From an uncultured Desulfovibrio sp. (GTDB taxonomy: Bacteria > Desulfobacterota > Desulfovibrionia > Desulfovibrionales > Desulfovibrionaceae): a stretch of 64,000 nt of DNA. The notes below the pieces were generated by a model. It saw nothing but the letters and a program-made list of their open reading frames with translations, was not told the origin of the DNA and made no database searches. Shown here piece by piece: positions 15,092-24,565 of the stretch (positions within the stretch are counted from its first letter, which is position 1; each line of letters opens with the position of its first letter). The stretch spans positions 124,001-188,000 of the forward strand of contig NZ_CASDOY010000001.1 in assembly GCF_949282365.1 (NCBI RefSeq), in the 5' to 3' direction. The translations under genes were made by a program, and so were the position numbers.

Positions 15092-17384
15092 CTTTTCCCT
15101 CCTCTGCGGCTGCGGGCCGGGAAGCGTCCTTGCCTCTGGCGGCGCCGGAGGTCCTGGCCGCCGCGGCGCTGGCACTGTCGCGTAAACGCTTCAGGATGGC
15201 ATCGCGCGGGCCGAACATGCGCAACCTGCCGTTGTCCATGACGGCCAGCTTGTCCACCATGCGCAGCATGCTCAGGCGGTGGGTCACGAGGATCAGGGTC
15301 CTGCCCTGGGAAACAGCCGCCAGACGCTGCTGCAAGCGCTGCTCGGAATCCGTGTCCATATTGCTGGTCGGTTCGTCCAGGATCAGCACCTCCGGATCAC
15401 GCACCAGAGCGCGGGCCAGGGCCACCGCCTGTCGTTGGCCGCCGGAAAGGGCCTTGCCCTGCTCGCCGACCTGGGCGGCAAAGCCCGCGGGATTGTTGCG
15501 GACGAAGTCCGTCACCCCGGCAAGGGCCGCCGCACGGAACACCAGATGGTCGTTGATGGTGGGATCGCCCAGGACGATGTTCTCGCGGATACTGCCGTAA
15601 AACAGGATCACATCCTGCGGCAGGACCCCGATACGACCGCGCAGCTCCGTCGTCGGCAGCTGCCGCAGATCCACATCCCCGAATTTGACGCTGCCTTTCT
15701 GCGGCTGATAAAAACCCGTCAGCAGCTTGGCCAAGGTACTTTTCCCCGAGCCCATGGCCCCGATGATGCCGATGCGGTCCCCGGGATTGATGCGCAGGCT
15801 CACGTCCTCCAGGGCGAGGCTCATGGAATTGGGATAGGCAAAGGAGACGTTCTCCACAGTGAAGGAAGGCTGCAGCTCGCCGAAATCCATGCAGGAGCGC
15901 TCCGACTGGTTCTCAGACGGCAGCTCCATGAGCAGGTCCAAGGCCTGCAGGGCGACGCGCGAATTCTGCAGGCGGGTCAGCAGGGCCGCCAGCTGCATCA
16001 GGGGAGCCATGGTCCGTCCCACCAGGATGTTGCAGCCGATGAGGGCCCCCATGGTCATCAGACCTTCCGAAATCCGGTAGACGCCCCAGATGACCATGCT
16101 CACGGTGACCAGATGGGTCACCAGCGTGGAGGCCGTCACCGCCAGGCTGCTGTAGCGGCGCGCCTCTGCCGTGGATTTGGCGGAAAGCCCCACTACGGCT
16201 TCCCACAGGCGCTGCATCCGGCTCTCGGCCTGGCATGCCTTGATGGTCTCCAGCCCGTTGACCATCTCCACCAGCAGGGCGTTCTTCTGCATGTTCTGCT
16301 TGTAGCTCTGCTCGGCGCAGCGCCGCGCCGCCGTCTGCAAGAACAGCCCCAGTCCGATGAGGATGGGCATGGCCGCCAGAGGCAGGAAGACCAGCGGCCC
16401 CGCGATGAAGGAGATCAGCAGCAGGAAGATGACCAGGAAGGGGACATCGATGCAGGCCAGCAGGGACGAGGAACTGAAAAATTCTCGTAACTGCTCGAAT
16501 TCACGCAAATTATTGACAAGAGACCCGGTGGACTCCGGCTTGCTCTCCAGCCGCATGGTCAGGACTTTGTCCACCAGATTGCTGGAAAGCACGATATCCG
16601 CATTGCGGCCTGCCACGTCCACGAAATGCGTCCGCAAGGCGCGCAGCAGAAAATCGAACAGATAGATGATGACGATACCGGAGGCGAGGACCCACAATGT
16701 TTCGATGGCATTGTTGGGCACGACCCGGTCATAGACGTTCATGACGAACAGGGGACTGGCCAGGGCGATAAGGTTGATGATGACGCTGGCCAGCGCCACA
16801 TGCCGGTAAATGGGCGCGTAATAGCGCAGCACGTCCCAGAACCAGCGTTTGCCCCTGACCAGACGCAATTTTTCCACATGCTCCTGCGGACGGCCGGGAA
16901 CCGCCACATACAGAGCATAGCCGCTGTACTCCTCCTGCAACTCCTCCAGAGGCACCAGCTGGCTGGTACTCTCCGTTTCCGGGAAAATGACCTCGGCCCG
17001 GGCCTGTTCCCCACTCTCGTCCGCGTCAGTCTGCTCCGCGGTGCTCTGCCCTCCCCGCTCCAGGCGTGTCAGCACGCAGCTGCGATTCCCGGACAGGAGC
17101 AGGATGCAGGGCAATGTCAGGTTGGAGAGATCGGCCAGACGGGGCCGATACAGGACGCTGCCCGTCAGGCCCGCCTTACGGGCCACGCGCAGGCAGGCCT
17201 GCGCCGAGACCGTGCTGCCCGAAAGGCCGGCAAGCAGGAATTGCGGTGAAAGCGCCTTGCCACGCAGGCGGCATAGTGTCGACAGGCTGCACAACAGCGG
17301 CGGCATGAAATCGACATCAGAGGGACGCAAGCCTCCGGCCGCCATTTCCGGACCTCTCTGGGCCCCAGATCCGTTTTCCGACAT
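15078..17384 (-). CDS. Type I secretion ABC transporter with N-terminal C39-like domain (LapB-type)
   Basis: A 768-residue protein with ATG 17384 and AAGGAT upstream. Longer in-frame starts lack support. Residues about 25-150 form a C39-peptidase-like domain without a recognisable catalytic cysteine-histidine pair, as in LapB/RtxB-type transporters that bind but do not cleave their substrate. Residues about 190-450 contain the transmembrane domain. The nucleotide-binding domain has Walker A GAMGSGKST, the signature LSGGQRQ, Walker B VLILDEPTS and the switch VTHR. It energises one-step export of a repeat-rich protein from cytoplasm to outside. It is the first gene of a minus-strand operon with the HlyD-type adaptor and the sensor, and is divergent from the protease gene. 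Confidence 0.93.
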   Translation of the reverse strand: MSENGSGAQRGPEMAAGGLRPSDVDFMPPLLCSLSTLCRLRGKALSPQFLLAGLSGSTVSAQACLRVARKAGLTGSVLYRPRLADLSNLTLPCILLLSGNRSCVLTRLERGGQSTAEQTDADESGEQARAEVIFPETESTSQLVPLEELQEEYSGYALYVAVPGRPQEHVEKLRLVRGKRWFWDVLRYYAPIYRHVALASVIINLIALASPLFVMNVYDRVVPNNAIETLWVLASGIVIIYLFDFLLRALRTHFVDVAGRNADIVLSSNLVDKVLTMRLESKPESTGSLVNNLREFEQLREFFSSSSLLACIDVPFLVIFLLLISFIAGPLVFLPLAAMPILIGLGLFLQTAARRCAEQSYKQNMQKNALLVEMVNGLETIKACQAESRMQRLWEAVVGLSAKSTAEARRYSSLAVTASTLVTHLVTVSMVIWGVYRISEGLMTMGALIGCNILVGRTMAPLMQLAALLTRLQNSRVALQALDLLMELPSENQSERSCMDFGELQPSFTVENVSFAYPNSMSLALEDVSLRINPGDRIGIIGAMGSGKSTLAKLLTGFYQPQKGSVKFGDVDLRQLPTTELRGRIGVLPQDVILFYGSIRENIVLGDPTINDHLVFRAAALAGVTDFVRNNPAGFAAQVGEQGKALSGGQRQAVALARALVRDPEVLILDEPTSNMDTDSEQRLQQRLAAVSQGRTLILVTHRLSMLRMVDKLAVMDNGRLRMFGPRDAILKRLRDSASAAAARTSGAARGKDASRPAAAEEGKDGRA

Positions 17385-18001
17385 ACAGTATCCTTGATAA
17401 GCGCGCTGCAGGGGACGATGGAACGGCAAGACACGATCGCCATCGACGCCCTCTCCCGCGAGGCTGTCCGCCTGCGGGCAAGGAACGATGTCCCGCCGAT
17501 GTCTTCCACCCTATGAAGCGGCACGATCCAAGCCCACCACCTGAGGGGGCGGCTTCCCGGGGACCGGCCCCGACCGCTTCTGCCGGCACGGCCATGCGCG
17601 GCCGCAGATCAACTCAATCGTCGAAGCGCGCTGTGCGACATGATTCATGGAGGACTCCATATAAGCATCTTTTGCCGGGCTCGGCAACTTCTTCGTCCAA
17701 AGAAGGAGCTGTCTCCAGCGGGGCTGTCGCGACACTTTCGGCAACCAGAGAACGCCAGCCTCCGCTCAAGGTCCACAGGGCGGGGACCACCGGGCCACTT
17801 CCCGCCCCGTTGAGAACAACATCATTCCGCTCTTTCCCCATCGTCTTTTCATCAGGGCGACGCTGCCGGGCAGCCCTCCAGGCAGGCTCCGCGCAAAAGC
17901 TGCGCACCTGCGTAGACGTCCGCCCGGCGTCTGGAACCTCGACAATGCACGAGGACCGGGGTATGCTGTTGGCTCCGATCATCACTTTCCCGGCGGTCGT
18001 C
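17385..18001. other. Divergent control region between secretion operon and protease gene
   Basis: About 600 bases separate the minus-strand ABC transporter start from the lapG-type start. The lapG frame stays open upstream to 17513, but that part reads as low-complexity Pro/Arg/Ala sequence without a ribosome binding site and is probably non-coding. I could not pick a clear promoter. Divergent promoters for both operons are expected here. Confidence 0.45.
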
Positions 18002-18715
18002 ATGTCTCCTGCATGTCCCAGCCCTGCCCCCCCTACGGGGCGCCAGCCTCGCGGGCTCCCGGTCAAAAGCCCGCATCCGTACCTGCGAGCGGCAGTCTGC
18101 GCGCTTGCCCTGTGCCTGGCTGTGCTCCTCTGCCCGTTGCCGGCCCTGGCGGACGGCCCAGCCCTGTTCGGCACAGTGGAGTTCCGCCGGCCGCTCGACA
18201 GCCTGCCCGCCTGGGCGGAAGTCCGCCGCATGAACGAACTGGAACCCATCTTTCGCGAAGGCAAGGTGTTCACCCGCACGGCCACCTGGGATACTTTCAG
18301 GCAGGGCGCCAAAGGCAAGCAGGGCATGGAACTCTTGCGCTATGTCAATTCCTTCTGGAACCGCTTTCCCTATCGCGAGGACATGGCCAACTGGGGCAAG
18401 GCCGACTACTGGGTCTGGCCGAATCTCTTTCTTAAAAAATCAGGCGATTGCGAAGACTACGCCATCACCAAATATTTCACGCTCAAGGAGCTGGGCATGG
18501 AGACGGACAAATTGCGCATCGTCGTCCTGCGGGACACCCTGCGCCGTCTTTCCCATGCCGTACTGGCTGTCTATCTGGACAACGACATCGTCATTCTGGA
18601 CAACATCAGTAACGCCATCCTGCCCCAGGGACGCCTGCGACACTACGTCCCGCAGTTTTCCTTCAACGAGAACGCACGCTGGGCCCACATGAAAGGCAAA
18701 AAAACAAACGAGTAG
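18002..18715 (+). CDS. lapG: LapG-type periplasmic transglutaminase-like cysteine protease
   Basis: About 237 residues if ATG 18002 is the start. ATG 17963, with GAGGA seven bases upstream, is an alternative that lengthens the N terminus. A signal peptide ends in CPLPALA-DG. The catalytic triad of the bacterial transglutaminase-like cysteine proteinase family is visible as Cys in SGDCEDYAITKYF, His in SHAVLAVY and Asp in VILDNIS. A Trp-rich segment (NWGKADYWVWP) also matches. In Pseudomonas, LapG cuts the N terminus of the adhesin LapA to release it, unless LapD sequesters it. Here the sensor gene follows after 3 bases and the transporter genes are divergent, so the same logic is inferred. 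The adhesin substrate is not encoded in the window. Confidence 0.88.
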   Translation: MSPACPSPAPPTGRQPRGLPVKSPHPYLRAAVCALALCLAVLLCPLPALADGPALFGTVEFRRPLDSLPAWAEVRRMNELEPIFREGKVFTRTATWDTFRQGAKGKQGMELLRYVNSFWNRFPYREDMANWGKADYWVWPNLFLKKSGDCEDYAITKYFTLKELGMETDKLRIVVLRDTLRRLSHAVLAVYLDNDIVILDNISNAILPQGRLRHYVPQFSFNENARWAHMKGKKTNE

Positions 18716-18718
18716 CCC

Positions 18719-20815
18719 ATGTCCATCCCATCTCCTGCCCTTCCTGCCGAGCCGCATCCCGTCATAAGCAAGCGTCTGGGCATCAGTCTCAGCTTTGTCC
18801 TCTTCGTGCTGGTCCTGCTGCTTTCCTGTGCCCTGTGTTCCCTGCAGGCCGACAGGGCGACCCAGGAGATCCTGGCGGACAAAAACCGTTTCCTGCTCTC
18901 CAGGATCGACACCATGCAGATACGACTGCAGAACTGGCGACGGCAGATGCTGGAACAGACCAATACGCTGGCCCACTCCGAAAGCATCCGTCTGTTCGCC
19001 GCCGATATGGCCCGATTGCCGCCCGCCCTGCTGGGCAGCTCTCCCGCGCCGGACGGCCCGGAACCGGACCCCGACCAGCAGTCCCTGCTGGATCAGCGGG
19101 AGTACATGCAGCGGCTGCTGGCCGACATCACCGCGCACAATGATGTCGAGCGCATCCGCATCTTCCTGCCTGACGGGCGCAAGATCGTGGACAGCACCAC
19201 CCATGCCGGCGACGGCCATGAAGATGCCCGTCTGGCCGCTCAGGCCATGACATCCCGGACGCTTTCCTTTGGCGCCATCCACTCGCATGACGGTCACTTT
19301 GCCCTGCAGGCGGGCGCTCCCCTGTTCGAGATCAGCGGCAGTGACAAGCCCCGCGTCGTCGGCTGCCTGCTGCTGTGCTTCACCATGGACAAGGCCCTGC
19401 GGAGCGTCCTGCAGGATGAGGCATGCCAGCTTGAGCTAGTGGACCTCTCCCCCGGCCGGAGCAGCGTCCTCCTGCTGCAGGACGACGGGCTGCTCCAGCT
19501 GCCCCTCCGCACGGACATGGACGACGCCCATTCCCTGGATTTCAAGAAGCGCCCCGCCATGGACGGCGACACAGCCGTCTATTCGCTGGGCCACATCTCG
19601 CCCCTGCCCAGCACGCTCATGCTGGTGGCGGCCCTGCCCGCCGCCCCCATCGATCAGGAACTCCGGCAAAAATCATTACAGATTTATGGCATCGGCCTGT
19701 CGGTCAGCCTGGGTGTGGGCCTGCTGCTGGCCTTCGGCCTCTCCTGCCTCGTCGGCCGTGCCCACCGGGCTTCGGCCGCCTATTTCAAGACATTGTACAC
19801 CATCATCCGCGGCCAGAAGCAGGTCCTGGACAGCATCAATGACTCCATGCGGTTGGGCCTCGTCCTCTTCAGCGCTGCCGAGGGGGTACGCATCTTCAAT
19901 CCCGAATTTTCCCGCATCTGCGGCGCCACGCCGCAGTCGGAACTGACCGGCAGGACGCCGCAAGAACTCTTTCCCGAAGAGGCCGCCCGCAAACTGCAGG
20001 AAGGGATCGAATGCAAGATCAAGGATCCTTCCTTTGACGGCGTGGAGCTGGCCCTGCCCGGCACAGACGGCAAGGAACACCTCTACCGCGTCTCGCTCTA
20101 CGTTTTTCTGGACACTCAGGAGCAGAGTGCGGCAAAGGATACGGCTGTCGTTGCCATATTCAAGGATATCACCCGCTTCCGCCGGCAGGCGCGCCAGGCA
20201 CAGGAACGCCAGCGCAACCTCATGGAGGCCCTGGTGCGCGCCGTGGAAAATGTGGACCCCAATCTGGTGGGCCATACCCGGAAAATGCGCCATGTGGCTG
20301 AACTGCTGGCCCGGCACATGGCGCTGGACAACACTGCCGTCACCAGCCTGCGCATGGCTTCCCAGCTCTCGCAGATCGGCAAGATCTTTGTGCCGCATCA
20401 TCTGCTGCGCAAAAGCGGCAAGCTCACCGCCGAGGAACAGCAGGCCGTGCTGCGCTCCTCGGAATATGCCTTCCGCGTGCTGGAAGGGATCAACTTCGGT
20501 CTGCCTGTCCCCGAGATCCTGCATGACATGAACGAAAAATTCGACGGCAGCGGTCCCCGTGCCCTGAGGGGGGAACAGATCAATCCCCATGCGCGGCTGC
20601 TGTCCATCGTCAACGCCTTCTGCTCCATGGTCAGCGACAGGGCGTACCGGCCGGGCATGCCCATTGCCAGGGCGCTGGATATCCTGACGGCCAGCAGTGC
20701 CTTCGATCCCGATATCGTCCGCAGCTTGCGCTCGATCCCCGAAACCGACCTGGAGGCGGCGCTGTCCGGTGACGATGACACGCCCCGTCCGAATAGGTCG
20801 TGTGCCACAAGATGA
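18719..20815 (+). CDS. Inner-membrane receptor with PAS and degenerate HD-GYP domain, LapD functional analogue candidate
   Basis: A 698-residue protein starting 3 bases after the protease stop. Transmembrane helices lie near residues 20-42 and 320-345, with about 275 periplasmic residues between them. Then comes a PAS-like domain (about 370-480) and an HD-GYP-like output domain (about 495-670). The output domain has LSQIGK in place of LHDIGK, lacks the HHE metal ligands and reads DGSGPR instead of DGSGYP, so it should bind rather than hydrolyse. In the Pseudomonas Lap system the partner of LapG is LapD with degenerate GGDEF-EAL domains. From memory, the related Dvh system of Desulfovibrio vulgaris uses an unrelated c-di-GMP-binding protein, DvhD. 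Position and architecture suggest this gene is its equivalent. Confidence 0.85.
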   Translation: MSIPSPALPAEPHPVISKRLGISLSFVLFVLVLLLSCALCSLQADRATQEILADKNRFLLSRIDTMQIRLQNWRRQMLEQTNTLAHSESIRLFAADMARLPPALLGSSPAPDGPEPDPDQQSLLDQREYMQRLLADITAHNDVERIRIFLPDGRKIVDSTTHAGDGHEDARLAAQAMTSRTLSFGAIHSHDGHFALQAGAPLFEISGSDKPRVVGCLLLCFTMDKALRSVLQDEACQLELVDLSPGRSSVLLLQDDGLLQLPLRTDMDDAHSLDFKKRPAMDGDTAVYSLGHISPLPSTLMLVAALPAAPIDQELRQKSLQIYGIGLSVSLGVGLLLAFGLSCLVGRAHRASAAYFKTLYTIIRGQKQVLDSINDSMRLGLVLFSAAEGVRIFNPEFSRICGATPQSELTGRTPQELFPEEAARKLQEGIECKIKDPSFDGVELALPGTDGKEHLYRVSLYVFLDTQEQSAAKDTAVVAIFKDITRFRRQARQAQERQRNLMEALVRAVENVDPNLVGHTRKMRHVAELLARHMALDNTAVTSLRMASQLSQIGKIFVPHHLLRKSGKLTAEEQQAVLRSSEYAFRVLEGINFGLPVPEILHDMNEKFDGSGPRALRGEQINPHARLLSIVNAFCSMVSDRAYRPGMPIARALDILTASSAFDPDIVRSLRSIPETDLEAALSGDDDTPRPNRSCATR

Positions 20816-20882
20816 CATATCGTACCCCCCTGTGGCAGCAGCGCATGTGCCCCGGTATTTCTCGCCAGGGGAGGTTCGCTTT

Positions 20883-20912
20883 TTGACATCCCCGCCACAA
20901 CTGGCGTATATT
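20883..20912 (+). promoter_or_regulatory. Promoter of the glycogen operon
   Basis: TTGACA at 20883-20888 and TATATT at 20907-20912 have an 18-base spacer. It lies about 140 bases upstream of the debranching enzyme start codon. Confidence 0.55.
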
Positions 20913-21052
20913 TACCTCAAACCCGGATCGGCCGTCAGCGCAAAAAAGACGCCGGTTCTGCCTTGCCCGCCCTGCAGCTTTCGCGGATGCAGCGGCCCTC
21001 ATCCTCTACGGTCTCCGCGGATATGTTCATCTTTCCCGATCGAGGAGAATAT

Positions 21053-23101
21053 ATGAAGTTCCAGTTTGACCGTCCTTCCTGCCAGAACCTGCGCAAGGCC
21101 CTCCGCAAGGAGTGGCTGGAAACGAACGGCCTGGGGGACTATGCCTCCAGTTCGCTGGTGTGCTGCAATACGCGCAAATATCACGGCCTGTTCGTTGCAG
21201 AGCTGGACAAGCCCGCAGGACGCCATGTACTGCTCTCCACGCTTGAAGAATCCCTGCTCATGGCGGGAAGGGAGTTCTATTTCTCCTGCCGCAAGCATCC
21301 GGGCCTCTATTTCCCGCGCGGACATGAATACATGCAGGCGGCGTCCGTGGGCCTCTGGCCCACCTTCCGCTATCGCTTCGGCGACGTCACCCTGACGCGC
21401 GAGCTCATGCTGCTGCCGGGGCGCCATGTGCTGCTGATACGCTACAAGGCCAGCATCGCCAGCCCCGAGACACCGCCCCTGCGTCTGCGCATCAAGCCCT
21501 TGCTGGCCTGCCGCAACATGCATTCCGTCGTCCGGGCCCATGAGGATATGGACAAGACCGCATCGCCGACCCTGTTCGGTATCTCCGTCCGGCCGGATGC
21601 ACAGCTCCCCGCGCTCTTCCTGCAGCTGGACAGTCCCTTCACCTGGCAGGCAGCGCCTGACTGGTATTATAATGTCGAGTACCTCGTGGAACAGGAGCGC
21701 GGCTTTGCTTTCCAGGAAGACCTGTTCATGCCCGGCGTTTTCGAGGTGGATCTTGCCCCCGGACATGCCGTCTATCTCACCGTGTCCACGGAAAGCCTGC
21801 AAAAAGAACACAACCGTCACGAATTTGACAGCCTGTGGCAGGCGGAGAGCCGGCGGCGTCTGGAGGAAGAAGCCGCGGCCGATACCCTGCAAAAGCATCT
21901 GGCCCGCGAAGGCCAGCGTTTTTTGACGAGCACGCCCGGCAGCGGCAGCACCACCGCCGACAGCATCGTGGCCGGCTATCACTGGTTCGGCTCCTGGGGG
22001 CGCGATACCATGATCGCCCTGCCCGGCCTGACCTTCTTCGCCGGTCGCCAGACCCTGGGGGAAGAGATCCTTGGCCGGACCAGCGCCGCCATGCGCGACG
22101 GACTCATCCCCAATGTCTTTTCCGCTGACGGGAAGCATGCCTACAATTCCGTGGATGCGTCCCTCTGGTATGTCTGGGCCGTGCAGATGCTGCTCCAGGC
22201 GGCTCCCGACCGGCTGGCTTTCGTGAAGGAACACTGCTGGCCTGCCATCCGGGAGATCATCCGCGCCTATGGCAGCGGAGAGGTGCCCTTCGTGCGCCCG
22301 GATGTGGAAGGCTTCCTCAATGTGGGGGACGAACACACCCAGCTCACCTGGATGGATGCCGTCGTCAACGGCCAGCCCGTCACGCCGCGCCACGGCCAGC
22401 CGGTGGAAATCAGTGCCCTGTGGTACAATGCCCTGGCCTTTGCGGACCAGCTTGCCAAATCTTTCGACGAGCCCCAGTGGCAGAACAGTGTCGACCAGCG
22501 GGACCGCATGCGCACCGTCTTTGTCCACCGGCACTGGGTCACAGAGTACCGGGGCGACTATCTGGCGGATGTCTGGCGCGATGGCGAGCGGGACATACGC
22601 GTGCGCCCCAACCAGCTTTTTGCCGTCTCCCTGCCCTTCCCCATCCTGGAGGAAGACAACTTTGCCGCCGTGGTCTCGCGTGTGCGCCAGTGCCTGCTGA
22701 CCTCATGCGGGCTACGTACCCTGGCCCCCAGCGCCAGCGATTACTGCTCCCTGTACGAAGGCGGCCCCGAAGCACGCGACCGGGCCTATCATCAGGGCAC
22801 CGTCTGGCCTTGGTTGCTGGGCGCCTACGGGGACGCCCTGCTGCGGGCGGCCTGGGATGAACAGGGGGCGGCATATGGCCTGCTGCAGACCCTGACGCCC
22901 CTGTTCGGCAGCCATCTGGGCGGCGCCGGCATCGGCTCCATCTCCGAGATCTTCGACGGTGATCCGCCCCATCTGCCCAATGGTTGCATCGCCCAGGCCT
23001 GGAGTGTGGCGGAATGCCTGCGGCTACTGAAAAAACTGGAAAAAGTTGCCCCCCAGGTCTATGTGCAGTGGGAAGCTGCCCTGCTGCAAGGAGGCAGGTA
23101 A
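21053..23101 (+). CDS. Glycogen debranching enzyme (amylo-alpha-1,6-glucosidase)
   Basis: A 682-residue cytoplasmic protein with ATG 21053 and GAGGAGA upstream. The N-terminal part (about 10-270) fits the debranching enzyme N-terminal domain (EWLETNGLGDYASSS, NTRKYHGLFVAEL). The C-terminal part (about 300-670) fits the GH133-type catalytic domain with GSWGRDTMIALPGL, the acidic region FLNVGDEHTQLTWMD, and YHQGTVWPWLLGAY. It hydrolyses alpha-1,6 branch points of glycogen. It is the first of four co-directional genes, and its stop codon overlaps the next start as TAATG. No signal peptide is present. Confidence 0.9.
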   Translation: MKFQFDRPSCQNLRKALRKEWLETNGLGDYASSSLVCCNTRKYHGLFVAELDKPAGRHVLLSTLEESLLMAGREFYFSCRKHPGLYFPRGHEYMQAASVGLWPTFRYRFGDVTLTRELMLLPGRHVLLIRYKASIASPETPPLRLRIKPLLACRNMHSVVRAHEDMDKTASPTLFGISVRPDAQLPALFLQLDSPFTWQAAPDWYYNVEYLVEQERGFAFQEDLFMPGVFEVDLAPGHAVYLTVSTESLQKEHNRHEFDSLWQAESRRRLEEEAAADTLQKHLAREGQRFLTSTPGSGSTTADSIVAGYHWFGSWGRDTMIALPGLTFFAGRQTLGEEILGRTSAAMRDGLIPNVFSADGKHAYNSVDASLWYVWAVQMLLQAAPDRLAFVKEHCWPAIREIIRAYGSGEVPFVRPDVEGFLNVGDEHTQLTWMDAVVNGQPVTPRHGQPVEISALWYNALAFADQLAKSFDEPQWQNSVDQRDRMRTVFVHRHWVTEYRGDYLADVWRDGERDIRVRPNQLFAVSLPFPILEEDNFAAVVSRVRQCLLTSCGLRTLAPSASDYCSLYEGGPEARDRAYHQGTVWPWLLGAYGDALLRAAWDEQGAAYGLLQTLTPLFGSHLGGAGIGSISEIFDGDPPHLPNGCIAQAWSVAECLRLLKKLEKVAPQVYVQWEAALLQGGR

Positions 23102-24564
23102 TGCGCGTCCTCATGTTCGGCTGGGAATTTCCTCCCTTCAAAAGCGGCGGGCTGGGAACAGCTTGCCAGGGCATGGCTACAGCACTGGCCAAGAAAGGCA
23201 CCGAGATCTTCTTTGTCCTGCCGCGGGCCGAGAGCGAACGGCCTGTCCATCTGCAGGACGGCCTGACCATGCTTTCCGCGTCGGGGACCAGGGTGCGCAC
23301 CAGCACGTCCCGTATCCACTATGAGGATGACGTGCGCGAACACTGGCACCAGCGGCAGTACACGGAAACGGTCTCCGGATTTCGCAAGGAGATCGATGAG
23401 ATCTGGCGCGAGAAGCTGCATCTGGAATATGTCGACTCGCCCTTGCGTCCCTATCTGAACAGCGAAAGCTATCTTCGCGAACACCGGGAGCTGCAGCGGC
23501 TGCTCTCCAGCAAACGCCTGGCCGATCCGACCCTGCGCACAGTGCTGCAGCAGGAAGGGCCGGAATATGAGCACTGCCTGCGCGAGCTCACGGAAGATCA
23601 GGAACAGTGCGAGACGCTGACCCTGCACGGCGGCTACGGGGAAGACCTGATGAGCGAGGTCTACCGCTATGCCTGCGCGGCGGCCATCATCGCGCGGCAG
23701 CGGGATTTCGACGTGATCCACGTCCACGACTGGATGACGTATCCCGCCGGCATGCTGGTGAAGAAGCTGACGAGCAAACCGCTGGTGGCCCATATCCACG
23801 CCCTGGAGCATGACCGCAGCGGCGACAATCCCAACCGCACCGTGGCCGGTATCGAAAAAGCGGGCATGGAAGCCGCGGACCGTGTCGTGGCCGTGAGCCA
23901 TTACACCAAGCAACAGGTCATGGAACAATACGGCATCCCCGACGAAAAGATCTCCGTGGTGCACAATGCCGTTTCGCGCAGCGATATCCACAAGGACGTC
24001 GCCATCCCCGAGCGCTGTCTGCATGAAAAACGGGTCCTGTTCATGGGCCGCGTCACCTATCAGAAGGGACCGGACTACTTCGTGGAAGCCGCCAAGCTGG
24101 TGCTGGACCGTCTGCCCCATACGCGTTTCATCATGGCGGGCAGCGGCGACATGCTGCCCAATATGGTGCGCCGCGTGGCCAACCTACGCATCGGTGACCG
24201 CTTCCATTTCACGGGCTTCCTGCGCAATGGCGAAGTGGACCGCATGTACGCCATGAGCGATCTCTACGTCATGCCCAGCGTGTCCGAACCCTTTGGCATC
24301 GCCCCCCTGGAAGCCATGGCCTACGACGTGCCCGTGCTCATCTCGCGGCAGTCCGGCGTGGCGGAAGTGGTGCGCAATGCCATCAAGGTGGACTTCTGGG
24401 ACGTGAAGGAAATGGCCAACAAGATCTGCGCGCTGCTCGCCTACCCTCTGCTGGCCGCCGAGGAAGTACGCAACTGCCGTGAAGAACTGAAGAACATCCG
24501 CTGGGAAAACGCCGCCACGAAGCTGCGCATCATCTATGACCAGCTTGCTGCGGGGAGGATATGA
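23101..24564 (+). CDS. Family 4 glycosyltransferase, glycogen-synthase-like
   Basis: A 487-residue enzyme whose ATG overlaps the preceding stop by one base. The N-terminal Rossmann domain starts MRVLMFGWEFPPFKSGGLGTACQ, where the KxGGLG-type loop binds the nucleotide sugar in starch and glycogen synthases. The C-terminal domain has VLFMGRVTYQKGPDYF and SEPFGIAPLEAMAYDVPV, the E-x7-E-type donor site of GT4 enzymes. Between them is an insert of roughly 150 residues (about 70-215) rich in charged helices, which is unusual for the family. The product is likely an alpha-glucan, but it could also be another glucosyl polymer. It lies between a debranching enzyme and a GH57 enzyme, which favours glycogen. 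Confidence 0.85.
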   Translation: MRVLMFGWEFPPFKSGGLGTACQGMATALAKKGTEIFFVLPRAESERPVHLQDGLTMLSASGTRVRTSTSRIHYEDDVREHWHQRQYTETVSGFRKEIDEIWREKLHLEYVDSPLRPYLNSESYLREHRELQRLLSSKRLADPTLRTVLQQEGPEYEHCLRELTEDQEQCETLTLHGGYGEDLMSEVYRYACAAAIIARQRDFDVIHVHDWMTYPAGMLVKKLTSKPLVAHIHALEHDRSGDNPNRTVAGIEKAGMEAADRVVAVSHYTKQQVMEQYGIPDEKISVVHNAVSRSDIHKDVAIPERCLHEKRVLFMGRVTYQKGPDYFVEAAKLVLDRLPHTRFIMAGSGDMLPNMVRRVANLRIGDRFHFTGFLRNGEVDRMYAMSDLYVMPSVSEPFGIAPLEAMAYDVPVLISRQSGVAEVVRNAIKVDFWDVKEMANKICALLAYPLLAAEEVRNCREELKNIRWENAATKLRIIYDQLAAGRI

Positions 24565-24565
24565 C

